64,000 nt of DNA from positions 124,001 through 188,000 of the forward strand of contig CALWWW010000002.1 in NCBI GenBank assembly GCA_944385365.1, given 5' to 3'. Position 1 is the first letter of the stretch. Every line of letters starts with the position of its first letter. The notes under the pieces are model-generated. The model saw nothing but the letters and a program-made list of their open reading frames with translations. It was not told the DNA's origin and did not search any database. This DNA is from an uncultured Oscillospiraceae bacterium. Lineage in GTDB: Bacteria; Bacillota; Clostridia; Oscillospirales; Oscillospiraceae. The translations under genes were made by a program, and so were the position numbers. This document shows, piece after piece, positions 25,639-34,602 of the stretch.

Positions 25639-26499
25639 TCACCTGTCAAAGAACTTGTTGTTGATGATCTCAAAAAAACTGGTGCGTTTCAGACGGACCA
25701 GCCGCGTCTCATAGCGGGAACGCCGGACACGGACGATATCGCCCAGGTTCAGCCGGATAGCCCGGCCCCCATCGGTGGACAGAAACGCGTTTTTCCGTCC
25801 GGTCTTGCCGATACGCACGGTGATTTCCCGGTCCTTGGACGTGACGAACGCCCGGGCCTGGACCGTATGGGCACAAATGGGCGTGACGATAATATTTCTC
25901 GCTGTAGGCTCCACCAGCGGGCCGCCTGCCGACATGGAATAGGCTGTGGAGCCTGTGGGCGTACAGATCAGAACGCCGTCTCCGGCAAAACTGTACGCCT
26001 GGACGCCGTCGCACAGGACCTCCATCTGGATAACCCGCGCCACCGCGCCTTTTGTAATGGCGATATCGTTCAGGGCCGTATCCGTATAGATGATCTGGCC
26101 CTCATGCTGGACCTCCACCGACAGCATCATGCGCTTCTCAATGGAATACTGGCCCGATGCCAGCCGGGACAGCTGGTTCAGCTCTCCGGCCTCCAATTCC
26201 GCCATAAAGCCCATGGTGCCGATATTGACGCCCAACACGGGAATCCCATGGTAGGTAGCAGCCTTGGAGGAATGGAGAATGGTCCCGTCGCCGCCGAAGC
26301 AGAGCAGCATATCCGCCGACTTCAATTCCTCATTGAGATTACAGAAGGTCTTATTGGCGGGCAATTCAAAATTTTTGTCCACGCCGAAGGGCAGACACAG
26401 CCGCGTCTCCACACCGGCAGCACGCAGAATCTGCTCGGCCTGGTCGGCATATTTAAAATTCCGATCCCGGTAGGGATTGGGGGTCATGACTACTTTCAT
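25639..26499 (-). CDS. nadK: NAD kinase
   Basis: This 286-residue kinase makes NADP from NAD. The GGDGT motif at 69-73 and the conserved TPTGSTAYSMSAGGP (about 175-190) are both present. Size and motifs fit the bacterial ATP/polyphosphate NAD kinase family. It sits five bases after tlyA, inside the dxs-tlyA-nadK-argR-recN unit that is common in Firmicutes. Confidence 0.96.
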   Translation of the reverse strand: MKVVMTPNPYRDRNFKYADQAEQILRAAGVETRLCLPFGVDKNFELPANKTFCNLNEELKSADMLLCFGGDGTILHSSKAATYHGIPVLGVNIGTMGFMAELEAGELNQLSRLASGQYSIEKRMMLSVEVQHEGQIIYTDTALNDIAITKGAVARVIQMEVLCDGVQAYSFAGDGVLICTPTGSTAYSMSAGGPLVEPTARNIIVTPICAHTVQARAFVTSKDREITVRIGKTGRKNAFLSTDGGRAIRLNLGDIVRVRRSRYETRLVRLKRTSFFEIINNKFFDR

Positions 26500-26504
26500 A
26501 CGGT

Positions 26505-27308
26505 TTATCCCTTCAATGTTTCGTGGGCTTCGGCCACCAGGGCCGCCAAATCGGGAACGTTCCGCGTTCCGGCCTCCCGGCTCAGATGGCCCAGGAATTC
26601 AATATTGCCCTCCGGCCCCTTGACCGGTGAGAAGGTCAGATTGCGGATGGTGAACCCCAGTTCATCGGCCAGGGCCACAAAGTGCTCCAGCACCTCCTGG
26701 TGCACCGCCGGGTCCCGAACCACGCCCTTTTTCCCCACCTTCTCCTTGCCGGCCTCAAACTGGGGCTTGATCAGGCACAAAACCTGTCCCGTGGGCTTCA
26801 GCAAACGGGCAATGGCCGGCAGAACGATTTTCAGGGAAATAAAGGAAACATCCACCACCGACAAGTCCAGAGGTTCGCCCAAATCCTCCGGCTGCACATA
26901 GCGGATATTGGTCCGCTCCATACAGACCACCCTGGGGTCCTGGCGAATTTTCCAAGCCAGCTGGCCATAGCCCACGTCAATGGCGAACACCTTGGCCGCG
27001 CCCTGTTGCAACAGACAATCCGTAAAGCCACCGGTGGAAGCGCCGGAATCGCTGCAAACGTAGCCGGTGGGGTCCACGCCGAAGTCCCGCAGCGCCTTTT
27101 CCAGCTTCAACCCGCCGCGGCTCACATAGGGGCAGGCCTGTCCCCGCACCTCGATATCCACAGTATCTTCATAGGACATACCCGGCTTATCGGCCTTCTG
27201 GCCGCCTACATAGACGTCGCCGCTCATAATGATGGCCTGGGCCTTGGTCCGCGTCTCCGCCAAGCCCCGGGACACCAGCAGCACGTCCAGTCTCTCTTTA
27301 TGCTTCAT
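26505..27308 (-). CDS. tlyA: TlyA family rRNA 2'-O-methyltransferase
   Basis: This 267-residue protein has an N-terminal S4 RNA-binding domain (about 5-65) and a FtsJ/RrmJ-like methyltransferase fold (about 80-267). SDSGASTGGFTDCLLQQGA provides the SAM-binding turn, and the catalytic lysine is probably in the IKPQFEAGKE stretch. TlyA methylates 16S/23S rRNA in mycobacteria. The Firmicute role is inferred. It overlaps dxs by 11 bases. Confidence 0.93.
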   Translation of the reverse strand: MKHKERLDVLLVSRGLAETRTKAQAIIMSGDVYVGGQKADKPGMSYEDTVDIEVRGQACPYVSRGGLKLEKALRDFGVDPTGYVCSDSGASTGGFTDCLLQQGAAKVFAIDVGYGQLAWKIRQDPRVVCMERTNIRYVQPEDLGEPLDLSVVDVSFISLKIVLPAIARLLKPTGQVLCLIKPQFEAGKEKVGKKGVVRDPAVHQEVLEHFVALADELGFTIRNLTFSPVKGPEGNIEFLGHLSREAGTRNVPDLAALVAEAHETLKG

Positions 27309-29145
27309 GGTCCAGTACCTCCCGGATTCCTGCCAGCAGACCCGCACAGTCCATGCCCGTGGCTTCGTACAGCTTGGCCACAGCGCCGTGGGTCACATAG
27401 GAATCTCCAAAATTTCTCTTGCCGACCGCAGCGGCAATGCCCTCCTGTTCCAGCCGGGCAAACAGCTGGTTGGCCAGACATCCGGCGTCCACCGTCTCCT
27501 CCGCTACAAAGAGTCTGCCCGTTTTGCGCACCGATTCCAGCACCGGCGTCATGTCCAAGGGCTTGATCTGGGTCAGCTTGACCACTTCCGCATGGATGCC
27601 CTGCTGTTTCAGCGATACCGCCGCCTCCAGCACCGTATTGATCATGGTACCGTAGGATACCAATGTAATATCCGTCCCCTCCCGCAGAATCGGGTCGGCA
27701 CAGACGGATTTCAGGAATCCGTCTCCCCCGCGGGGATAGCGAATGGCTACCGGCCCGTCCATCTCCAAAGCAGCTTTTCGCAGCAGCGTCCGCAGCTCCG
27801 CCTGATTGGCCGGGCACAGAATCTGCATACCGGGAACCTGCTGGAGATAGCCGATATCGAAGACGCCGTGGTGAGTCTCGCCGTCCTCGCCCACCAGACC
27901 GGCCCGGTCCACGGCAAAAATCACATGGAGGTTCAGCAAGCCCACATCGTGGAGCATCATATCAAAGGCCCGCTGCAAGAATGTGGAGTAAATGGCCGCC
28001 ACCGGAATCATGCCCTGCTTGGCCAGGCCTGCCGCCATGGCCACAGCATGGCCTTCGGCAATGCCCACATCATAAAAGCGGTCGGGATAGGCGGCGGCAA
28101 AGCCATCCAGTCCCGTGCCGGGCTTCATGGCCGCCGTAATGGCGCAGATACGCGGGTCCTCCGCTGCCAGCTCCTGCATGGTATTGCCGAAGGTGGTAGA
28201 GAACGTCACGGATTTGGACGGCTGAGTAGCGCCGGAAGCGGTGTCAAAGGCACCGACACCGTGGAACTGGTCGGGCTTCTCCTCGGCAGGTCCATAGCCG
28301 GAGCCCTTTTTGGTAATCACATGGAGCAGCACCGGTTCCTGCATTTCCCTGGCATAGCGCAGCAGTTCCGTCAGACGGCCGACATTACTGCCGTCCACGG
28401 GGCCGATGTAATTGAAGCCCATATCCTCAAACAGCGTAATGCCGATCAAATGGCGTTTGAGGAACGCCTTGAGCCGGTGGGTGGCCCGATAGAGGGCATT
28501 GCCGCCGGGGATGGCTCTGGTGAACTTACGGTACGCCATTTTGATGCCCAGATAGCCCGGTTTCGTGCGAATCAGCTTCAAATGGCGGGAAATGCCGCCG
28601 ACATTGGGGGTGATGGACATGCCGTTGTCGTTGAGAATCACAATCAGCGGTTCCCCACTGGCTCCGGCGTCGTTGAGACCCTCGTAAGCCAGACCGCCGG
28701 TGAGCGCACCGTCGCCCAGCAGGGCAATGACGCTGTAATCCTGCTTTTGCAGCGTTCTGGCCCGTGCCATGCCCAGCGCCACGGAGACCGCATTGGAAGC
28801 GTGGCCCGCAATAAAGGCGTCGTGCACGCTCTCTGACGGTTTGGGGAATCCGGCGATGCCGCCGAAGGTCCGCAGCTGCCGGAACTGCTCCTGCCGCCCC
28901 GTCAGAATCTTATGGACATAGGCCTGATGGCCCACATCAAAGACAATGCGGTCTTGGGCTGTATCAAATACCAGATGCAGCGCCAGCGTCAACTCCACTA
29001 CACCCAGGTTGGAGGCCAGATGGCCGCCGGTACGGGAGATGTGTTCCACCAGGAACTCCCGAATCTCCCGACAGAGCTGCTTCTGCTGCTCCGGTGTCAG
29101 CTGCAGCAGCGCCTCTCGGGAGTGGATCGTATTCAGCAGTGTCAA
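27298..29145 (-). CDS. dxs: 1-deoxy-D-xylulose-5-phosphate synthase
   Basis: This 615-residue thiamine-diphosphate enzyme condenses pyruvate and glyceraldehyde 3-phosphate, the first step of the MEP isoprenoid route. The TPP-binding motif GDGALTGG (about 142-149) and the transketolase-like middle domain are intact, and the C-terminal domain ends before tlyA. The start appears to be TTG at 29145 with no obvious Shine-Dalgarno sequence. It lies just after ispA but has its own promoter. Confidence 0.95.
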   Translation of the reverse strand: MTLLNTIHSREALLQLTPEQQKQLCREIREFLVEHISRTGGHLASNLGVVELTLALHLVFDTAQDRIVFDVGHQAYVHKILTGRQEQFRQLRTFGGIAGFPKPSESVHDAFIAGHASNAVSVALGMARARTLQKQDYSVIALLGDGALTGGLAYEGLNDAGASGEPLIVILNDNGMSITPNVGGISRHLKLIRTKPGYLGIKMAYRKFTRAIPGGNALYRATHRLKAFLKRHLIGITLFEDMGFNYIGPVDGSNVGRLTELLRYAREMQEPVLLHVITKKGSGYGPAEEKPDQFHGVGAFDTASGATQPSKSVTFSTTFGNTMQELAAEDPRICAITAAMKPGTGLDGFAAAYPDRFYDVGIAEGHAVAMAAGLAKQGMIPVAAIYSTFLQRAFDMMLHDVGLLNLHVIFAVDRAGLVGEDGETHHGVFDIGYLQQVPGMQILCPANQAELRTLLRKAALEMDGPVAIRYPRGGDGFLKSVCADPILREGTDITLVSYGTMINTVLEAAVSLKQQGIHAEVVKLTQIKPLDMTPVLESVRKTGRLFVAEETVDAGCLANQLFARLEQEGIAAAVGKRNFGDSYVTHGAVAKLYEATGMDCAGLLAGIREVLDHEA

Positions 29146-29203
29146 AACGTCACAACCATTCTATCGTGTTCAGAAAGCAAAAAAGCATCCGTCCCTATTT
29201 AGT

Positions 29204-29232
29204 AGTGTACCATACAATGAATGTATATACAA
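29204..29232 (-). promoter_or_regulatory. Promoter for the dxs-tlyA-nadK-argR-recN unit
   Basis: TTGTAT (29227-29232), a 17-base spacer and TACACT (29204-29209) on the minus strand, between the ispA terminator and dxs. Confidence 0.6.
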
Positions 29233-29254
29233 GATAATATTCATGAACAAGGCG

Positions 29255-29283
29255 AAAAAAATGCCGCACGGTGTCGTGCGGCA
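29255..29283 (-). terminator. Intrinsic terminator after ispA
   Basis: A nine-base-pair stem (TGCCGCACG/CGTGCGGCA) is followed on the minus strand by seven T residues. Confidence 0.9.
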
Positions 29284-29291
29284 CAAGAAAT

Positions 29292-30164
29292 TCAGTGATC
29301 GCGCCGGACCAGCCAGTGGGCCAGGTCCCGCAGAAATTCCGGCGTCTGGAATGCCGACAGCGCCGCAACGGCCCGGTCCGTCTCTTCCTCCACCATCTTC
29401 TGGCAGCAGTCCACGCCGTAGAGCCGGACAAAGGTGTTTTTATGCTCATCCATGCCCGTGGCCTTGCCCAGCTTTTGGGCATCGCCGATGACATCCAGAA
29501 TATCGTCCCGAATCTGGAACGCCAATCCGACGCCGTCGGCGTATTCCGCCGCCGCCTGCACCATCTCCGGACTGCCACCGGCAGTGGTGACACCCATCAG
29601 ACAGGCGGCCCGCAGCAATGCGCCTGTCTTCATCTGCTGGAGCTGGTGGATATAGTCGGCTTCCAGCGGCCGGTTCTCCCCTTCCAGATCCAGAACCTGA
29701 CCGCCCACCATGCCGCGGGCACCGGCGCAGCCCGCCAGAATGGCTACATTTTTGGCAATGATCGCCGGTGCGGCATCGGCAGCCGCCGCCGTCTCAAAAG
29801 CCGCCGTCAGCAAAGCGTCACCGGCCAGCACCGCCATGGCTTCCCCGTAGACCTTATGGTTGGTGGGACGGCCCCGGCGGAAATCGTCATTGTCCATGCA
29901 GGGCAGATCGTCATGGATCAGGCTGTAGGTGTGAATCATCTCCAGGGCGCAGCCAAAGGGAACTGCCTTCTGCCAGTCGCCCCCTGCGGCCCGGCAGAAC
30001 TCCATGGTCAGCACCGGCCGCAGCCGCTTGCCGCCGGCCAGCAGGCTATAGCGCATGGACTCCAGCAGCGTCTTCTGGGGCGCGGGCTCCCAGACAAACT
30101 GCTGGTTCAGAAAATTCTCCGCCGCGTCCACATATTGTTGCAGTTGCTCTTGAAACTCACTCAT
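29292..30164 (-). CDS. ispA: Farnesyl diphosphate synthase / polyprenyl synthetase
   Basis: This 290-residue short-chain prenyltransferase condenses IPP with DMAPP/GPP to farnesyl diphosphate. The first Asp-rich motif is DDLPCMDNDD (about 85-94) and the second is DDILD (about 217-221). The start at 30164 overlaps xseB by eight bases. The xseA-xseB-ispA-dxs order is a common Firmicute arrangement. Confidence 0.95.
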   Translation of the reverse strand: MSEFQEQLQQYVDAAENFLNQQFVWEPAPQKTLLESMRYSLLAGGKRLRPVLTMEFCRAAGGDWQKAVPFGCALEMIHTYSLIHDDLPCMDNDDFRRGRPTNHKVYGEAMAVLAGDALLTAAFETAAAADAAPAIIAKNVAILAGCAGARGMVGGQVLDLEGENRPLEADYIHQLQQMKTGALLRAACLMGVTTAGGSPEMVQAAAEYADGVGLAFQIRDDILDVIGDAQKLGKATGMDEHKNTFVRLYGVDCCQKMVEEETDRAVAALSAFQTPEFLRDLAHWLVRRDH

Positions 30165-30387
30165 GGCTCTCAAACTCCATTTCCTCCGGCGCACCATCGG
30201 CGCCCTTTTTCAGTTTGACCACCGACAGCTCCGCCGCATCCAGCAGAGCGTTGGCCGATTTGACCAGGGCCGTTCCCTCTTCAAACAGGGACAGGGCCTC
30301 TTCCAGCGGCAATTCTCCGCTCTCCATACGCCGCACAATCTCCTCGAGACGCTGTACCGACGCTTCAAAGGTTTTGGACTGTTCCAT
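30157..30387 (-). CDS. xseB: Exodeoxyribonuclease VII small subunit
   Basis: This 76-residue helical protein has the XseB pattern: KTFEASVQRLEEIVRRMESGELPLEEALSLFEEG. It forms the multi-subunit companion of XseA, which degrades single-stranded DNA. It overlaps xseA by 23 bases and ispA by eight. Confidence 0.95.
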   Translation of the reverse strand: MEQSKTFEASVQRLEEIVRRMESGELPLEEALSLFEEGTALVKSANALLDAAELSVVKLKKGADGAPEEMEFESHE

Positions 30388-31597
30388 GGGACGTGTCCTC
30401 CTTTTTTAATTCCTCAATCCGTGCCAGGGCGCTGCCGTCGGACAGGCAAAGCTGCACCTGCTGGCCCACAGACAGCTGTGCCATTGATTTTACCACATGG
30501 CCCTGCTGCTTCACCACGGAGTAGCCCCGTGCCAGAACTTTCAAGGGGCTCATGGCGTCCAGGGCTGCGGCCAAAGCAGAAAAATTCCGCCGCTTCCGCT
30601 CCAGATGGTGTTGGGCTGCCAGAATCAGCCGCTCCTGCGCCCGGTCCAGCATCAGCCGCCGGTCTTCAATGTAGTGCATGGGACTTTGGAGCACCCGGCG
30701 GCTGCTCAGCGCGTCCAGCTGCTGCCGCGACAGTTTCAATCGCCGCTCCATGGCGGCGCACAGCCGCTTTTCACAGGCCGCCAGACGCTGCCGCAGTTCC
30801 GTCTGGTCAGGGGCAATCAGCTCCGCACCGTTGGACGGCGTAGCCGCCCGGACGTCGGCTACAAAGTCCGCAATGGTGACGTCAGGTTCATGGCCCACCG
30901 CCGACACCACCGGAATTTCCGATTCATAGATGGCCCGTGCCACCCGTTCGTCGTTGAACGCCCACAGGTCTTCCATGGAGCCGCCGCCCCGGCCTGTCAA
31001 AATCACATCGCCCAGCTGCCAGCGGTTAGCGTACCGGATGGCCCCGACAATCTCCCGCGGGGCCTCCTCGCCCTGGACCCGCACCGGCAGCAACAGGACC
31101 TTGCTCAGAGGATACCGCTTGCGCAGCACCCGCAGAATGTCGTGGATGGCCGCACCGGCGCCGGAGGTAATAACGGCAATTCGGTGGGGATAGGGCGGCA
31201 AGGGCTTTTTATGCTCCAGAGCAAACAGGCCCTCGGCCTGGAGCCGCTCTTTCAACTGCTCATAGGCCACATGAAGGTCTCCCACACCGTCCACCATCAT
31301 GCTTTCACAGTACAGCTGATAGCCGCCGTCCCGTGGGTAGACAGTAATCCGGCCCACCGCCAGCACTTTCATACCGTTTTGGGGCTGAAACCGCAGGCGT
31401 ATAGCGCTGTTGCGGAACAGAACGGCCCGCAGTGCTCCCTCGCTGTCTTTCAGTGTAAAATAATGGTGCCCTGACGGATAGACCTTGTAGTTGCTCAGTT
31501 CGCCGCGGATACAGATGCCGCTCAGAAACGGGTCGCTGTCAAATTTATCTTTCAGATAGGCGTTGATCTGCGACACTTCATAGACGGGATACTCCAT
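30365..31597 (-). CDS. xseA: Exodeoxyribonuclease VII large subunit
   Basis: This 410-residue catalytic subunit has an N-terminal OB fold (about 1-100, with GELSNYKVYPSGHHYFTLKD) and the XseA core with VITSGAGAAIHDIL and GRGGGSMEDLWAFNDE. A long coiled-coil region at about 260-370 binds XseB. It starts one base after the stop of the TsaD-like gene upstream. Confidence 0.96.
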   Translation of the reverse strand: MEYPVYEVSQINAYLKDKFDSDPFLSGICIRGELSNYKVYPSGHHYFTLKDSEGALRAVLFRNSAIRLRFQPQNGMKVLAVGRITVYPRDGGYQLYCESMMVDGVGDLHVAYEQLKERLQAEGLFALEHKKPLPPYPHRIAVITSGAGAAIHDILRVLRKRYPLSKVLLLPVRVQGEEAPREIVGAIRYANRWQLGDVILTGRGGGSMEDLWAFNDERVARAIYESEIPVVSAVGHEPDVTIADFVADVRAATPSNGAELIAPDQTELRQRLAACEKRLCAAMERRLKLSRQQLDALSSRRVLQSPMHYIEDRRLMLDRAQERLILAAQHHLERKRRNFSALAAALDAMSPLKVLARGYSVVKQQGHVVKSMAQLSVGQQVQLCLSDGSALARIEELKKEDTSHGTVQNL

Positions 31598-31598
31598 A

Positions 31599-32519
31599 CT
31601 ATGCGTCCTCCTGTAACCACGTCAGCACCGCAATGCCCATGGCGTTGTCGGTAGCATACTGGGGCGGGCAGAACACGGCATCGAAACCCGTGGCCTGCTG
31701 ACGCAGCAGGCTGTTGGACGCCACACCGCCGGAGAACACCACCGGAAGACCGGGATACGCCTTTCGGGCGTGGTCCGTAGCCGTCAGCACCGCCCCGATG
31801 ACGCTGCGCAAGGCATAAGCGGCCGTCTCGGCGGGGCTGTGGCCCTCGGCATACTGCATCACTTTATTTTCCACGCCGGACAGGGAAAAGGTCAAGTCTT
31901 TGCATTTAACCCGAAAGCAGTCTTTGGCGTCTGTCTCCTGGGATAAGGCATCGATGGCCTTGCCCGCCGGAAACTGCAAGCCCAGCAGCTTGCCGGTGCG
32001 GTCAATGAGCTGGCCGGCGGAAATGTCCGTGGTACCGCCGATTTTGGTGCCCCTGGCCGATTTTCCCCAGGGCTCCACCAGCAGCAGTTCCGTGGTGCCG
32101 CCGGACAGATGCCAGGCCAGGTGGGGCTGTTCCAGCAGTTCCAGGCGGTTTGACGACCAGAGGGACGCTGCAATGTGGCCCTCCTGGTGGGAAAAGCGAT
32201 ACAACGGCACATCCAGCGCCGCCGCCAGCACCGTGGCCTGGGATTCTCCGGCCAGGAAGCAGGGCATATAGGAGCCCTCCACAGGCCGGGGCCGGGTGCT
32301 GACACCCACGGCGGTCACCGTCCCCAGGTCCCGCTGCTCCTTCAAAAGCGCAAACAACTCCGGCAGCCGTTTTACATGGGCAAAGAGCGCGTCGCTCTGG
32401 CGCAGACCCAGCTCCCCCGGCTTCACATCGAGAAGCCGGGAGCAGTTGAGACCGTCCTTGCCGTCAAAACAAGCCACCGAAGTTGTATAGTTGCTGGTAT
32501 CGAAACCGAGGCAGCTCAT
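31599..32519 (-). CDS. TsaD/Kae1-like protein (paralogue)
   Basis: This 306-residue protein has the ASKHA fold of the TsaD/Kae1 family: GFDTSNYTTSVA at the start, a HQEGH metal-site motif, and SGGTTELLL and SGGVASN nucleotide-binding turns. It is shorter than canonical TsaD and lacks its usual N-terminal wording, so it is probably a paralogue rather than the essential t6A synthase. It lies between nusB (ATGA overlap) and xseA (one-base gap). The function is unknown. Confidence 0.85.
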   Translation of the reverse strand: MSCLGFDTSNYTTSVACFDGKDGLNCSRLLDVKPGELGLRQSDALFAHVKRLPELFALLKEQRDLGTVTAVGVSTRPRPVEGSYMPCFLAGESQATVLAAALDVPLYRFSHQEGHIAASLWSSNRLELLEQPHLAWHLSGGTTELLLVEPWGKSARGTKIGGTTDISAGQLIDRTGKLLGLQFPAGKAIDALSQETDAKDCFRVKCKDLTFSLSGVENKVMQYAEGHSPAETAAYALRSVIGAVLTATDHARKAYPGLPVVFSGGVASNSLLRQQATGFDAVFCPPQYATDNAMGIAVLTWLQEDA

Positions 32520-32962
32520 TGGGCAACCTCACGGGCAAAGGTTCCCAGAATACCGTTGACAAAGGACACCACATCCTCGTCCTCATACTTGCGGGTCAAC
32601 TCCACGGCCTCACTGATGGCCGCAGACGTGGGCACGTCCTCCACATAGAGGGACTCGTACATGGCCAGCTGCATAATGGACCGGGCCAGCCGGGAAATCC
32701 GGTCCAGATTCCAGCCGATGGCGTACTTGGTGATATAGCCGTTGAGCTCCTCCTGCTTCTGTTCGATGCCGTTGACCACCTGGGCAATGTAAGCCAGCTG
32801 CTTCTGGTTGGGACGCTCGGCGTAAATGTCGTTCTCCTCCTGCAGCGTCTCGTAGTAGTCCTGGGCAAAGCGGGAGACCATGGCCTCGTCGGCGGTTTCC
32901 TTTGTATAATTGATGCCGTAGATCAGATGTACCACAATCTCGCGGGCGTTGGTTCTAGTCAT
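32516..32962 (-). CDS. nusB: Transcription antitermination factor NusB
   Basis: This 148-residue all-helical protein matches NusB (MTRTNAREIVVHLIYG at the start, VPTSAAISEAVELTRKY and FVNGILG near the end). NusB with NusE/S10 binds the boxA RNA to antiterminate rRNA operons. It follows asp23, as in many Firmicutes, but a terminator and a separate -10 box lie between them. Confidence 0.95.
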   Translation of the reverse strand: MTRTNAREIVVHLIYGINYTKETADEAMVSRFAQDYYETLQEENDIYAERPNQKQLAYIAQVVNGIEQKQEELNGYITKYAIGWNLDRISRLARSIMQLAMYESLYVEDVPTSAAISEAVELTRKYEDEDVVSFVNGILGTFAREVAQ

Positions 32963-32993
32963 ACTCTTGATTCCCCCATGTTATAGTAGATAC

Positions 32994-33022
32994 ATTATAG
33001 CGAAAAAAATCAAAAAAATAAA
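32994..33022 (-). promoter_or_regulatory. Possible promoter for nusB
   Basis: A perfect TATAAT (32994-32999) lies 17 bases after TTATTT (33017-33022). The weak -35 overlaps the asp23 terminator stem. Confidence 0.4.
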
Positions 33023-33049
33023 CCCTCTGTTTTCACAAAGGGTTTATTT
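33012..33049 (-). terminator. Intrinsic terminator after asp23
   Basis: An eleven-base-pair stem (AAATAAACCCT/AGGGTTTATTT) is followed on the minus strand by a T run. Confidence 0.88.
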
Positions 33050-33057
33050 TTCGGAAA

Positions 33058-33438
33058 TTATTTTTTTGTCTCCTTAGGCAACGTGATGCCGCAGATGTCC
33101 ACATTGACGCTGCGCACCGTGGCGCCGGTCATGGATTCCACCGCCGTGACCACCCGCTCCTGGACATTCTTGGCAATGTCGATGACGGAGTAGCCGAACA
33201 GGGCCACCACATAGCAGTCGATGGCAATGGAGTCATCGTGGATGGTGATCTTCACGCCGCGGCCCAGGTTCTTCCGGCCCAGCAGCTCGGCAATGTCAGA
33301 GCCGAGGTTGGCGCTGAGGCCGCAGACGCCTTCCACCTCGCTGGCCGCCAGGGCCGCAATGGAAGCGATGACCTCCTGAGAGATGTGGATGGAGCCGTTC
33401 TCCTGCGTGGCAGACAGATATTCCTTGTTTTCACCCAT
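33058..33438 (-). CDS. Asp23/Gls24 family envelope stress protein
   Basis: This 126-residue protein has the Asp23 domain (about 10-120): GSIHISQEVIASIAALAASEVEGVCGL and the AVESMTGATVRSVNVDICGI end. Family members associate with the membrane and respond to envelope stress. B. subtilis YqhY sits in the same accC-yqhY-nusB neighbourhood. It is transcribed from its own promoter after the spoIIIA operon and ends at a terminator. Confidence 0.94.
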   Translation of the reverse strand: MGENKEYLSATQENGSIHISQEVIASIAALAASEVEGVCGLSANLGSDIAELLGRKNLGRGVKITIHDDSIAIDCYVVALFGYSVIDIAKNVQERVVTAVESMTGATVRSVNVDICGITLPKETKK

Positions 33439-33462
33439 GGGGAATCCCTCCTTGATGGTACC

Positions 33463-33490
33463 ATTTTACCACAATTCAGGAAAATTACAA
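33463..33490 (-). promoter_or_regulatory. Promoter for asp23
   Basis: TTGTAA (33485-33490), a 16-base spacer and TAAAAT (33463-33468) on the minus strand. Confidence 0.5.
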
Positions 33491-33500
33491 GGAGATTCTT

Positions 33501-34058
33501 TTACTTGACCTCAATCACCCGAATCTGGGACAGGGTGTAGTCCGACTGGGACGTGACGATGTCGGAGATCAGGGCCACATCGGTAGCGGTGAGCCCCTCC
33601 GCCGGCGCGGAAACCGCAATGGAGATGTTGTCCTCATTCATGTACGCCACGCACTCCTCGTAGCCCTTGGCCACCACCAGACTTTCAATCTGGGACTCGG
33701 CCAGGGCATCGTTGACGATGCTGTTGAGCTGGCCGGATACCTCCGACACGTCCTCCTCCTCCCCGGCGTAGGAGATGGTCTCCTGCAGCGTCTCCACGGC
33801 GCTGTCCCGAGCCGTCTGACGGCTGAGCCGCACTTCGGCAAAGTAATCATTGACCACGCTGCCGCCCTCTTCGCCGCCGGTTTCCGTCACCGCGCCGTCA
33901 TCAGACAGCACCAGATTTTCTCCCATAACCTTTTGGGCATCCAGCGTGTCCGCCAGATTGGTGGTATTCTGCTGGTTGTAGGACCAGTTCAGATACACAC
34001 CCGCACAGACGAACATCAGCACCACCGCTGTCACCGCATTCCGCTTCCAATTCTTCAT
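33501..34058 (-). CDS. spoIIIAH: Stage III sporulation protein AH
   Basis: This 185-residue protein has one N-terminal membrane helix (about 8-25) and a C-terminal ring-building domain (about 90-185, with SIVNDALAESQIESLVVAKGY). In B. subtilis SpoIIIAH in the mother-cell membrane binds SpoIIQ of the forespore to form the channel between the two cells. It is the last gene of the operon, 16 bases after spoIIIAG. Confidence 0.95.
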   Translation of the reverse strand: MKNWKRNAVTAVVLMFVCAGVYLNWSYNQQNTTNLADTLDAQKVMGENLVLSDDGAVTETGGEEGGSVVNDYFAEVRLSRQTARDSAVETLQETISYAGEEEDVSEVSGQLNSIVNDALAESQIESLVVAKGYEECVAYMNEDNISIAVSAPAEGLTATDVALISDIVTSQSDYTLSQIRVIEVK

Positions 34059-34074
34059 TGTCCATTCCTCCTGG

Positions 34075-34602
34075 TTATTTTAATTTGATCACTGTGATAC
34101 GGTCCGCCCCCAGCCCTGTAAGACTGGAAACCGCGTTCACCAAATCCAGCCGGACCGAAGCCTGGTCCGCTCCCTCCGCGGCGATGATGGCCCCCAGAAA
34201 GGTGGGCTCCATGGTCTGGACCACCACCGGCCCGTCGTCGCTCTGCACCGTTTCAATGGTGACGGCGGTGGTCTTTTCGTCGCTGCCGTCGGTCACCTCC
34301 TGAGTGCTGTCGGTCTGGTAGACGGTCCGGGGACCCGCCGCGTATTGCAGCAGCACCTCCACCCGCCCGGCTCCCTCCATGTTGCTCAGCAGCGCCGCCA
34401 GCCGCTGTTCCAGCTGCTCCGGTCCGTCGCCGGATACCAGAACCGTCTCCGCCGGGGCCGCCGCGGTCTCCGGCGCTTCCGGCTCCTTGGTGGGCCAGGC
34501 CAGCAGCACCAGCCCCAGCAGCAGAATGGCCAGAGGATATTTGAATTTTCCCAGGACCTGCAACTTTTGATTGAGGCCCGCTTTCCAGTTGGTTTCCTTC
34601 AT
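34075..34602 (-). CDS. spoIIIAG: Stage III sporulation protein AG
   Basis: This 175-residue protein has one membrane helix (about 21-40) and a ring-forming extracellular domain that builds the large SpoIIIAG pore in B. subtilis. MKETNWKAG is the start (34602), because it overlaps the spoIIIAF stop as ATGA. The N-terminal membrane segment and the beta-rich middle fit the family. Confidence 0.93.
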   Translation of the reverse strand: MKETNWKAGLNQKLQVLGKFKYPLAILLLGLVLLAWPTKEPEAPETAAAPAETVLVSGDGPEQLEQRLAALLSNMEGAGRVEVLLQYAAGPRTVYQTDSTQEVTDGSDEKTTAVTIETVQSDDGPVVVQTMEPTFLGAIIAAEGADQASVRLDLVNAVSSLTGLGADRITVIKLK

